Source: an uncultured Lachnospiraceae bacterium
Lineage (GTDB): Bacteria > Bacillota_A > Clostridia > Lachnospirales > Lachnospiraceae
NCBI GenBank assembly: GCA_905200565.1
Contig: CAJKKX010000160.1
Location: forward strand, 1-5,979
Reading direction: 5' to 3'
Length of the DNA: 5,979 bases
Positions 1-5,782 of the stretch are shown here, in pieces. Within the stretch, counting starts at the first letter, position 1, and each line of letters starts with the position of its first letter. A model generated the notes under the pieces. It did not search any database and was not told the DNA's origin. It was given only the letters and a program-made list of their open reading frames with translations. The position numbers were made by a program, and so were the translations under genes.

Positions 1-5
1 CGTCC

Positions 6-185
6 ATGGGCTCACCTAAGCGGGTCTCTCACGGAGTCCGGCGCTGGACGCTGTGTCTGTTCGCGCTGCTGGCCGCTGTCGATCTGGCCCTGACCATCAT
101 TGATCCCGACAGGCCCATGCATGTGGCCCAGCTCATCCTGGGGCCGCTCCTGCGTCTGTCCGGCCTGTTTACCCTGGGGATGTGA
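6..185 (+). CDS. small hydrophobic phage-block protein, possibly 5'-partial
   Basis: This is an open frame of 59 residues starting at the first ATG in the window. The frame is open to the window edge, so the true start may lie upstream. After a basic N-terminus (KR, RR near residues 5-13) there are two hydrophobic stretches, about residues 15-32 and 40-58, which suggests a small inner-membrane protein. A holin-like or other lysis-cassette role is possible given the next gene, but no diagnostic motif is visible and the assignment is only inference. The TGA stop lies one base before the next start, as expected for a packed phage operon, and the GC-rich codon use matches the next two genes. Confidence 0.45.
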   Translation: MGSPKRVSHGVRRWTLCLFALLAAVDLALTIIDPDRPMHVAQLILGPLLRLSGLFTLGM

Positions 186-186
186 T

Positions 187-447
187 ATGGCCGCACCTCT
201 GACCTATGCGGAAGTTTCTGCCGCCATGGGGGCCCTCCTGATGCTTTTTGTCGGCCTGAGCCTGCGCGAACTCATCGCACTGATGCGCCAGATCCTGGCC
301 CGTCAGCGTGAATGCCCCACGCTCTATGCGGACCGCGAACGCAACGACAAGGCCCACAAGGAATTTTACGACGGCATGGAGGATCTCAACGTGCGCGTGA
401 CCCTGCTGGAAAAGGAACATAGACCGCGCTGTGACGGAGAAGACTGA
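187..447 (+). CDS. small single-pass membrane protein with coiled-coil tail (phage)
   Basis: The gene encodes 86 residues. I chose the ATG at 187 because GGGGA lies six bases upstream (176-180) and the start follows the preceding stop by one base; the same frame extends further upstream to 100, but that would overlap the previous gene. Residues about 12-32 form one transmembrane segment (ALLMLFVGLSL). A charged, probably helical cytoplasmic or periplasmic tail follows, ending in a heptad-like stretch (MEDLNVRVTLLEKEH). Small proteins of this shape are common in phage lysis or late regions (XhlA-like, spanin-like or Mu-type small membrane proteins), but I cannot assign a family. Its stop overlaps the next start by one base (TGATG), indicating translational coupling. 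Confidence 0.6.
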   Translation: MAAPLTYAEVSAAMGALLMLFVGLSLRELIALMRQILARQRECPTLYADRERNDKAHKEFYDGMEDLNVRVTLLEKEHRPRCDGED

Positions 448-728
448 TGACGGAACAGGAATTTTTCGATGCCTGCGGCCACAAGGGCTTCAGCGAGCTC
501 CAGACGGAGGACGGCAAGACCCTGCGGGTGCTGGCCTACCATATCGGCCAGCAGGATGCCCGCCTGCGGGTGCGCATCTCGTACAGTACCACGGAGCTCG
601 GGCGCCGCCTGCGTGGACAGGAACGGGTGACCCTCTGGGGCAGCAACTGGCGCGTAGTCCGTGGTCATGCCCAGGAGCGGGCCGAGGTCATGCAGGCCAT
701 GCTGGAGAGCGAGATCAGCTATGCCTGA
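447..728 (+). CDS. hypothetical phage structural-region protein, 93 aa
   Basis: I do not recognise this protein. It is 93 residues, soluble, with no hydrophobic segment. It alternates likely beta strands (TLRVLAYHIG, RLRVRISYST, RVTLWGSNWRVVRG) with a C-terminal helix (AQERAEVMQAMLESEI). Its position between a small membrane gene and a tail-protein gene suggests a small virion assembly or connector protein, but this is inference from context only. The start at 447 is supported by GGAGA at 436-440 with six-base spacing and by the TGATG overlap with the upstream stop. A competing frame starting at 431 gives a Pro/Gly/Arg-rich product typical of a GC-rich shadow, so I reject that one. The gene overlaps the next start by eight bases. 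Confidence 0.6.
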   Translation: MTEQEFFDACGHKGFSELQTEDGKTLRVLAYHIGQQDARLRVRISYSTTELGRRLRGQERVTLWGSNWRVVRGHAQERAEVMQAMLESEISYA

Positions 729-1392
729 GATCGATCTAAAAATGAATCTCGATGCGGCAAGGGATTGGATGAATGATCAGGCCGAAACATTCGACTTGGG
801 TCCTTACCGCCTCAAAGTAGCAACCAGGCGCGCCATAAACAGAACGTTGGGCCATATGCGCTCCCTGATCTCTATGGAGATACGCGACCGCTATTACGCA
901 AAGAAAAATGAGGTCGATAACTCCATGAAACTGAAGGAGGTCAACTCCCTTTCCAAGCAGAAAGGCGTGATTTCCTATCGGGCACGGGCCAGCCTTCCGC
1001 TTTCGTCTTTTGGTGCCCTTCAGGGAAAGACCTTCGTTTCCGTTCGCGTTCTCAAAGCGCACAAAAGAAGGCGCATACAACCAGGCGGAAAATGGGACAT
1101 TCTGCAATCTTCGACGCGCAATGTTCGTAAGAAGGGCACGAAGGAACGAACCCGGGTACCTGTCGCAGCTGTTTGGATGGCAAAGGGGCAGGTATGGGCG
1201 CGTGTCGCGGGACAAGAACACCCTAAAATGCTCTATGGACCTAACTTTATGAGCTTTTTCAATCTTCCCAATGTCGCGAAGGCCTTGGGGATTGAGATGA
1301 ACGAATATTTCTCCAAACGCCTGGCCCATGAGACCAGGGCTTACCACATTCTGGGTGACCTTCTCGACATCAACTATGGACAGAAAAAATGA
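721..1392 (+). CDS. phage minor tail protein Z-like protein
   Basis: The product is 223 residues from the ATG at 721, which overlaps the previous stop by eight bases. Residues about 32-60 ([17 protein letters not shown] followed by a basic helix and RYYAKK) resemble the start of the lambda gpZ-like minor tail family (Pfam phage tail Z), where an Ala/Asn-Arg-Thr helix precedes a stretch that matures or completes the tail tip. Residues 85-100 ([16 protein letters not shown]) match the family's 'sgkplpLs.f' strand. The middle (106-150) is strongly basic. The gene is visibly less GC-rich than its neighbours (about 43% in 901-960 and 53% in 1081-1140, against about 67-70% at 481-540 and 1441-1500), which points to mosaic exchange of this module between phages. 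The stop overlaps the next start (ATGA). Family assignment is from recognised patterns, not a search. Confidence 0.65.
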   Translation: MPEIDLKMNLDAARDWMNDQAETFDLGPYRLKVATRRAINRTLGHMRSLISMEIRDRYYAKKNEVDNSMKLKEVNSLSKQKGVISYRARASLPLSSFGALQGKTFVSVRVLKAHKRRRIQPGGKWDILQSSTRNVRKKGTKERTRVPVAAVWMAKGQVWARVAGQEHPKMLYGPNFMSFFNLPNVAKALGIEMNEYFSKRLAHETRAYHILGDLLDINYGQKK

Positions 1393-1949
1393 GCGATATG
1401 ACTCCGTTTGAAGAATCTCTGCACCGCGACACGACTCTGGTCTTCCAGGCCCCTCTGGGCGCCGGGATCAGCGTGACCCTGGTGACCGAGGACGGCAGCA
1501 CCCACGAGCTGCGGGCCATGTTCGCCACCCCGGGAGCAGAGCCGCTCTCCGGCGTTGCCAGTGCGCCGGTGGTCAGCGTGGCTCCCACCCTGCATGTGCT
1601 CGAGAGCGATGTCCAGGCGGCGCTGGGCGGCGATGTGCGCATCAATACAGTAGACGGAGATGTGATCTACACAGTCAAACCCGGTACGCAGACAGATACA
1701 AAGGTACGTTTGAAAGGAAAAGGAGTTCCATCGCTGCGCAATAAATCCGTGCGGGGTGATCAGTATGTAACCCTTGTAGTCCAGGTGCCGACCAAATTAA
1801 GTGAAGAGGCGAAAGAAGCGCTGAAGAAATTCGACGCAGAGAGTGATAATTCACTGGGCTTTAAACTGAATGAAGAGAAAGCGAAGGAAAAGCCAAAGAA
1901 GAAAGGCTTTATGGATAAATTGAAAGAGACATTTGAAGATAATAATTAA
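1389..1949 (+). CDS. dnaJ: artefactual fusion ORF: phage head-tail joining protein N-part joined to DnaJ C-terminus
   Basis: The open frame is 186 residues but two unrelated proteins meet in it. Residues 1-73 look like the N-terminal part of a small phage head-tail joining protein (Gifsy-2/gpFII-like: '[11 protein letters not shown]' then '[17 protein letters not shown]'), coupled to the upstream tail gene by ATGA. From about residue 75 (VQAALGGDV) to the end it is the C-terminal substrate-binding domain of the Hsp40 co-chaperone DnaJ: a TVDGDV strand, PGTQT at 98-102, [11 protein letters not shown] at 107-117 and [16 protein letters not shown] at 122-137, then a basic Lys-rich tail. DnaJ delivers unfolded clients to DnaK and stimulates its ATPase. 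The J-domain, Gly/Phe region and zinc-finger cysteines are absent. GC falls sharply from about 1641. dnaJ next to prmA is normal in Clostridia, so the downstream half is the native one. Confidence 0.8.
   Translation: MSDMTPFEESLHRDTTLVFQAPLGAGISVTLVTEDGSTHELRAMFATPGAEPLSGVASAPVVSVAPTLHVLESDVQAALGGDVRINTVDGDVIYTVKPGTQTDTKVRLKGKGVPSLRNKSVRGDQYVTLVVQVPTKLSEEAKEALKKFDAESDNSLGFKLNEEKAKEKPKKKGFMDKLKETFEDNN
1611..1641. other. probable chimeric join, phage DNA to Lachnospiraceae dnaJ
   Basis: The reading frame passes from a phage protein to DnaJ within VQAALGGDV. Both protein families can carry this kind of QAALG text, so a short shared stretch (GC-rich bases 1611-1632) is a plausible place for an assembler to have crossed over. 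Composition shifts from about 70% GC (1441-1500) to about 47% (1741-1800). The join is mid-gene in both partners and no integrase, attachment repeat or insertion-sequence end is visible, which argues against integration. Confidence 0.7.
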
Positions 1950-1988
1950 GCAGAAGGCCGTGGGATGAAAAGTCCCCGGCTTTTTGCT
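1949..1988 (+). terminator. rho-independent terminator after dnaJ
   Basis: An imperfect hairpin starts at the last base of the dnaJ stop codon. The left arm is 1949-1965 (agcagaaggccg, tggga), the loop about 1966-1972, and the right arm 1973-1988 (tcccc, ggctttttgct). GCCG/CGGC and GGGA/TCCC pair, with one bulged T, and the A/G-rich foot pairs with the T run using a few G-T pairs. The TTTTT at 1981-1985 follows the GC core. It separates the chaperone operon from the downstream genes. Confidence 0.8.
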
Positions 1989-2019
1989 TTGGGAAAGAAA
2001 TCAGGAAAGGTAATCAAAT

Positions 2020-2035
2020 CTTAATATTTATTAAG
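2020..2035. promoter_or_regulatory. AT-rich inverted repeat, candidate operator or UP element
   Basis: CTTAATA (2020-2026) and TATTAAG (2029-2035) are perfect seven-base inverted arms around a TT centre. The site ends ten bases upstream of the -35 hexamer. It could be a binding site for a dimeric regulator, or an A/T-rich UP element contacted by the RNA polymerase alpha subunit. No T run follows, so it is not a terminator. No regulator is encoded in the window to test this. Confidence 0.4.
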
Positions 2036-2045
2036 GGAATTAACG

Positions 2046-2074
2046 TTGACACCGGGGCAGGGAGGAACTAAAAT
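2046..2074 (+). promoter_or_regulatory. sigma-A type promoter of the surface-protein gene
   Basis: A perfect -35 hexamer TTGACA (2046-2051) is followed after exactly 17 bases by TAAAAT (2069-2074), five of six matches to the TATAAT consensus. Transcription would start near 2081, giving a leader of about 60 bases before the ATG at 2143. Because no terminator is seen before prmA, this promoter may also serve prmA and rsmE. Confidence 0.8.
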
Positions 2075-2130
2075 ATATAAGATATGAGAAAATCGGTAGT
2101 CCTATGTGTTGAATTAAGTGTAGAAAGAAA

Positions 2131-2136
2131 AGGGGA
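2131..2136 (+). promoter_or_regulatory. ribosome binding site of the surface-protein gene
   Basis: AGGGGA, preceded by an A/G-rich run, lies six bases before the ATG at 2143. It supports that start, and the encoded protein begins with a signal peptide exactly there. Confidence 0.7.
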
Positions 2137-2142
2137 CAGCTT

Positions 2143-3579
2143 ATGAAGAATAAACTGATAAGAAAACTGATGATTTTTGGTCTGGTTTGCAGTACCATTG
2201 TGTCTACAGGGTCGGTCACTGTGCTGGCGGCAGGAACAGAGGCGCAGACAGAAAATACAAAAGATACGGAGGCTGAAACGAAGGTATCGGAAACAAAAGA
2301 GCCGGAAAGCGAAACAAAGGCAAAGGAGCCGGAAACAAAAGAGCCGGAGAGCGGGACAGAGGCAAAGGAGCCGGAAACAAAAGAGCCGGAGAGCGAGACA
2401 AAGGCAAAGGAGCCGGAGACGAAAGAGCCGGAGAGCGAGACGAAAGGAACGGAAACCCCAGGGGCTGTGGAACAGCTTCTGGATCAGCCGGGGCAGACAG
2501 AGAGAAGAGCGGAAGCGGCCGCCTTGCAGATTAGCGGCACGGAAGGGGAGGACTATACGCTTGATGAGGCCAGCGGAGTGATTACCATTAAGAGCAGTAA
2601 GCCTGTAAAAATCAGCGGAGAGCCGGGCACGGAATATGCGGGACGTATCATCATTGAGGCGGAAGCGGCAAACCTTACGCTGGAAAATGTATGTTTAAAA
2701 AGCACAGCCGGAGCAGTTCTGACGCTCAGGGAAGGAAAAAAGCTGAGTCTGACGGTAACGGGCGGAAACGAGCTGAAGACAGAAGGAGACGATACCCCTG
2801 CGGTCAGACTTGAGAAAGAGACGGAGCTTACGATAGGAGGAGAAGGGAAGCTGACGCTTGGCGGAAAAGGGACGGGAAAGGATATTTCCATGTCCAGAGG
2901 GGATAGAAAAGAGCCTGAAACGGATGAGAATGGGAAAGATAAGGAAGTAAAAAAAGATGTCCCTGCGACTCTGAAAATTAAAGAAGGAACGATTACGGCG
3001 AAAAACGGAATTTCCGTGACGGGAGACGAGGAGCAGGCGGTATCCGTTCAGATTTCCGGCGGAAGCGTCGACTTAAAAGTTTCCGCTTCAGAGAGAGAAA
3101 AAATCAAAATCACAGCAGATGGGACAGAAAAAGTTTACAGGACAAAACTGACGCTGGAAAAGGCAGATGAACAGGTAGAAAGCCTGACGGTGAAATTGGA
3201 TGGCATGTCTTATACATATGGGAACAAAGGTATTTATACGAATGACGAGAAACAGATATTCCTGTATCTTCCGGCAAAACAGACAGTTGTGGAGGTAAAC
3301 GGGGCGGAATATAGCGGGGCAGTGAAGGAAGATGACCAGGCGGAATTAAAGGCAAAAGGGATTACCGTTGATCCGGTCATAATTCCAACAGCAGATTATG
3401 GGTATCTTCAGAATGAAGTAAATAACATACCGGTGTCTATCAGAAACTATTCGGAAAAGGAAAAAACGGTAAGCGTGGGGATTACCGGAGAGCAGAAGGG
3501 AAAATTTCTGCTCATGACTTATGGAAATATAAAGGTTCCGGGAAGAACAGGCGTACTGGCGGGTGAAAGCAGAAATTAA
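2143..3579 (+). CDS. cell-surface protein, N-terminal portion (frameshifted gene)
   Basis: These 478 residues are the first part of a secreted, probably wall-anchored protein. Residues 1-30 are a signal peptide: basic MKNKLIRK, a hydrophobic core, and likely cleavage near VLAA/G. Residues about 31-110 are a low-complexity Lys/Glu/Pro/Thr/Ser stalk containing 14-residue repeats (50-101). Residues about 127-330 are rich in short beta strands with 'VLTLREGKKLSLTVTGGNEL' and 'ELTIGGEGKLTLGG' patterns, as in the carbohydrate-binding or beta-helix-like regions of many Lachnospiraceae surface proteins. Residues 357-395 (YTYGNKGIYTNDEKQIFLYL, then VNGAEYSG) form another small beta module. From about 415 an Ig-like domain begins (NNIPVSIRNYSEKEKTVSVG) but the frame ends inside it, and the second half continues in the frame that starts at 3563. 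A ligand cannot be deduced. The whole 2143-4795 gene is best read as one interrupted gene. Confidence 0.8.
   Translation: MKNKLIRKLMIFGLVCSTIVSTGSVTVLAAGTEAQTENTKDTEAETKVSETKEPESETKAKEPETKEPESGTEAKEPETKEPESETKAKEPETKEPESETKGTETPGAVEQLLDQPGQTERRAEAAALQISGTEGEDYTLDEASGVITIKSSKPVKISGEPGTEYAGRIIIEAEAANLTLENVCLKSTAGAVLTLREGKKLSLTVTGGNELKTEGDDTPAVRLEKETELTIGGEGKLTLGGKGTGKDISMSRGDRKEPETDENGKDKEVKKDVPATLKIKEGTITAKNGISVTGDEEQAVSVQISGGSVDLKVSASEREKIKITADGTEKVYRTKLTLEKADEQVESLTVKLDGMSYTYGNKGIYTNDEKQIFLYLPAKQTVVEVNGAEYSGAVKEDDQAELKAKGITVDPVIIPTADYGYLQNEVNNIPVSIRNYSEKEKTVSVGITGEQKGKFLLMTYGNIKVPGRTGVLAGESRN
2290..2445 (+). repeat. 42-base in-frame tandem repeat (3.7 copies) encoding a charged stalk
   Basis: Units lie at 2290-2331, 2332-2373, 2374-2415 and a 30-base partial at 2416-2445. 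Each encodes ETKEPESETKAKEP or a close variant; unit two has G and E at positions 8 and 10. The DNA copies are nearly identical, differing mostly at third positions, which suggests recent copy-number change by slippage or recombination. The repeat length is a multiple of three, so copy changes keep the frame. The product is an extended charged spacer, as used to lift surface domains through the cell wall. Confidence 0.9.
3533..3576 (+). other. interval containing a +1 frame disruption
   Basis: The upstream frame stops at TAA 3577-3579. The downstream frame is open from 3533 (just after TAA at 3530-3532) and its first usable start codon is GTG at 3563, with no clear ribosome binding site. Reading VPGRTG in the first frame and then YWRVKAEIKIQPMPGLDAG in the second gives a normal Ig-like domain, with the crossing near 3553. 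One extra base, or two missing ones, would explain it. The full span is 2653 bases, which is 884 codons plus one base. Confidence 0.8.
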
Positions 3580-4795
3580 AATCCAGCCGATGCCGGGTTT
3601 GGATGCCGGAGAGTATAAAGCAGTGTTAGAGGTTACGGATGAAGAGGGAAATAAGACCTCTGCCGAGGTATCTTTTACCGTAAAAAAGATCAAGCTTACC
3701 GTTGATGCAAAGATTGATGAAAAAATTTATGACGGCACAAAAAAAGCTACGGGTACGGTTACTCTGGGAGGGGCGGACATTGCCGGTCAGATGGAGATTG
3801 ATCAGAACCGGGTGACCTTTACTTTTAACAGTGCGAATGTGGCAACGGCAAAAACCGTAACGGTTGCAAATCTGGCATTTGTAAAAGAAGAGTTTGCAAA
3901 GAATTATGAGCTTCCCGAAAAGGTAGAAGTAGCGGCAAAGATAAAAAAGGCGCCGAATCCACATACAAAAGAAGAGTTAAAGGCGCCAAGTGTCACGACG
4001 GTCTATAACAGCGCCAGAAAGGCATGGCTGCCGCAGCTTACGACTTATAAAGGACAGGAGTATCTTTTTATTAAAGGGCTTCAAACGTCCCTGTATACAA
4101 AGAATAAAGAGAGTGAAAACTGGAGATTCGGAAAAAAGAACACGGTGGAAAACAGACTGATCAATCTGAAAGGAACGGGGCTGGAGGCCGGGCAGACCTA
4201 TACGGTATGGACCAGATTTGCCGGAGATTCCAATCATGAGCCGAGTGACGGAGAAGTGCTGGCTTACAGCACCTTTTATGTCAATCAGAATGGGAATGGG
4301 GCGACGGATGCCAATGGAAATAAAATTACAGGATTGACAGAGGGTACTACTTACAAGACGGGTTCCAGGCTTGCTTTTGCAGCGGTGGGAGCAGGGATGA
4401 GCAATACGTCCCCGAAAGCGGGGGATGTGCGCTATCTGCCGGTATCCTGGAAGATCAGCGAGGAACACGCATGGACGAACCCGCCATACGAGGGAGTTTT
4501 CACGATTCCTCAGGCAGGTTCCTATACTCTCCAGGTTACGTTTAAAAAGCAGACCTATACCAATGGTACATGGACGGACAGCGGAAGCACTTCTATTTCA
4601 AGAGTAAACTTTAAGATGGCGGCGGACGGTGTGAACGGTACAGGCTATATGCCGAGCAGCAGCACGCCTGTTACCACGACGGGGGCGGCAAAGACAGGAG
4701 ACCAGTCGCCGGTTCTGCCGTTTACCGTGATTTTCCTGGCGTCCGGTATCCTGCTGGTATATTATGGAAGGAAGAAGAAAGTAAAGGCAGAATAG
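3563..4795 (+). CDS. cell-surface protein, C-terminal portion with sortase-like anchor
   Basis: These 410 residues continue the protein that begins at 2143. Residues 1-40 finish the Ig-like domain (PGLDAGEYKAVLEVTDEEGN, then AEVSFTV). Residues about 44-128 match the YDG-type repeat found in secreted bacterial proteins: KIYDGTKKATGTVTL, a VTFTFNSANVATAKTVTV strand pair, then NYEL before AAKI. Residues about 140-355 are further beta-rich extracellular modules, with GLEAGQTYTVWTRFAGDSNH resembling a fibronectin-like or other beta-sandwich strand pattern. After a Ser/Thr/Pro linker the C-terminus has AKTGD (376-380), a hydrophobic span (about 385-402) and RKKK. This is the layout of a sortase sorting signal, although there is no exact LPXTG. 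I see no catalytic motif, so adhesion or polymer binding is the likely role by inference. No terminator follows; prmA begins 26 bases later. Confidence 0.8.
   Translation: MKAEIKIQPMPGLDAGEYKAVLEVTDEEGNKTSAEVSFTVKKIKLTVDAKIDEKIYDGTKKATGTVTLGGADIAGQMEIDQNRVTFTFNSANVATAKTVTVANLAFVKEEFAKNYELPEKVEVAAKIKKAPNPHTKEELKAPSVTTVYNSARKAWLPQLTTYKGQEYLFIKGLQTSLYTKNKESENWRFGKKNTVENRLINLKGTGLEAGQTYTVWTRFAGDSNHEPSDGEVLAYSTFYVNQNGNGATDANGNKITGLTEGTTYKTGSRLAFAAVGAGMSNTSPKAGDVRYLPVSWKISEEHAWTNPPYEGVFTIPQAGSYTLQVTFKKQTYTNGTWTDSGSTSISRVNFKMAADGVNGTGYMPSSSTPVTTTGAAKTGDQSPVLPFTVIFLASGILLVYYGRKKKVKAE
4688..4789 (+). other. LPXTG-like C-terminal wall-sorting signal
   Basis: The coded tail reads AKTGD-QSPVLP, a membrane-spanning stretch (FTVIFLASGILLVYYG) and a basic RKKKVK end. 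Lachnospiraceae surface proteins often end in a KTGD or QTGD box instead of LPXTG. The cleaving sortase is not in the window. Confidence 0.65.
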
Positions 4796-4810
4796 GAAGG
4801 TTGGTAAAGA

Positions 4811-4816
4811 GAGGGA
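4811..4816 (+). promoter_or_regulatory. ribosome binding site that sets the prmA start
   Basis: GAGGGA lies five bases before the ATG at 4822. The in-frame TTG at 4801 has its only purine-rich sequence (GGAAGG) touching it, with no spacing, so 4822 is preferred. The protein from 4822 starts MKWNKF, typical of PrmA. Confidence 0.75.
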
Positions 4817-4821
4817 ATTAT

Positions 4822-5775
4822 ATGAAGTGGAATAAATTCACGTTAAAGACATTGTCAGCAGTGGAGGATATCGTGATCTCCACTCTGGCAGAGGCCGGTG
4901 TGGAAGGTGTGGAAATTGAGGATAAGGTGCCGCTGACCGAGCAGGACAAGCAGCAGATGTTTGTGGACATTCTGCCGGAGGGGCCGGAGGATGACGGTAT
5001 CGCCTATCTGAATTTCTATCTGGATGAGGACGAGGATAAGGATGCGCTGCTTGCACGGGTAAAAGAGGAACTGGACGAGCTTCGCAGCTTTATGGATATC
5101 GGAGAATGTACGATTACGGAATCGCAGACAGAGGATAAGGACTGGATTAATAACTGGAAACAGTATTTCCATCAGTTTTATGTGGATGATATTCTGATTA
5201 TTCCATCCTGGGAAGAAGTAAAGCCGGAGGATGAATCAAAAATGATCATTCATATTGATCCGGGGACAGCGTTCGGGACAGGAATGCACGAAACTACACA
5301 GCTCTGTATGCGCCAGTTGAAGAAATATGTGAAAGAGGAAACGGAGCTTCTGGACGTAGGAACGGGAAGCGGTATCCTTTCTATCGTGGCGTTAAAGCTG
5401 GGAGCAGGACATGCGGTAGGAACCGATCTGGATCCGTGCGCGATTTCTGCTGCGAAAGAAAATCTGGAAACAAATGATATTCCTGTCGGGAAAATGGATG
5501 TGATGATTGGAAACATTATTGATGACAGAGAAGTGCAGGATGCGGTTGGATACGAAAAGTATGATATTGTGACGGCAAATATTTTAGCCGACGTATTGAT
5601 TCCGCTGACCCCTGTCATTCTCCATCAGATGAAAAAGGGCGGCATTTATATCACCTCCGGTATCATCGATGAAAAGGAAACGGAAGTTGTGGATGCAATA
5701 AAAGCGGCGGGGCTTGAGGTTCTGGAAGTAACGCACCAGGGCGAATGGGTATCGGTAACCGCCAGAAAGAATTAG
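4822..5775 (+). CDS. prmA: ribosomal protein L11 methyltransferase
   Basis: PrmA uses S-adenosylmethionine to trimethylate ribosomal protein L11 in the cytoplasm. From the ATG at 4822 it has 317 residues, a normal full length. Residues 1-100 form the L11-recognition domain, here with a very acidic insert (LDEDEDKD near 68-74). The linker carries DWINNWKQYFHQF (107-119). The catalytic domain shows the family signature DPGTAFGTGMHETT (146-159), the SAM-binding loop LDVGTGSGIL (177-186), an acidic pair at VGTDLDP (D202, D204) and the TANILADVL motif (251-259). The C-terminus GEWVSVTARK is also typical. All key motifs are intact. It follows the surface gene by 26 bases and precedes rsmE by seven, so the latter two are probably co-transcribed. 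dnaJ, prmA and rsmE lie together in many Clostridia. Confidence 0.95.
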   Translation: MKWNKFTLKTLSAVEDIVISTLAEAGVEGVEIEDKVPLTEQDKQQMFVDILPEGPEDDGIAYLNFYLDEDEDKDALLARVKEELDELRSFMDIGECTITESQTEDKDWINNWKQYFHQFYVDDILIIPSWEEVKPEDESKMIIHIDPGTAFGTGMHETTQLCMRQLKKYVKEETELLDVGTGSGILSIVALKLGAGHAVGTDLDPCAISAAKENLETNDIPVGKMDVMIGNIIDDREVQDAVGYEKYDIVTANILADVLIPLTPVILHQMKKGGIYITSGIIDEKETEVVDAIKAAGLEVLEVTHQGEWVSVTARKN

Positions 5776-5782
5776 GGAGCGT

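Noticed and set aside
1389..1949. A novel phage-encoded DnaJ-fusion chaperone
   Set aside because: The DnaJ half lacks the J-domain and zinc finger, the join is mid-domain in both parts, and composition changes sharply; a misassembly explains it better.
2216..2407. Minus-strand open frame rich in Leu/Ser/Pro
   Set aside because: It is the antisense of the 42-base repeat, has no ribosome binding site and lies within a clear plus-strand gene.
2290..2445. CRISPR-like direct repeats
   Set aside because: The units are directly adjacent with no unique spacers, and they encode an in-frame peptide repeat.
3530..3580. Programmed ribosomal frameshift in the surface gene
   Set aside because: A +1 shift would be needed, and I see no slippery codon followed by a stop in a known +1 arrangement nor an obvious stimulatory structure; mutation or sequence error is simpler.
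4737..4765. Possible promoter for prmA (TATTAT at 4760-4765)
   Set aside because: The sequence 17 bases upstream (TGGCGT) is a poor -35 match, and the bases encode the membrane anchor of the surface protein.
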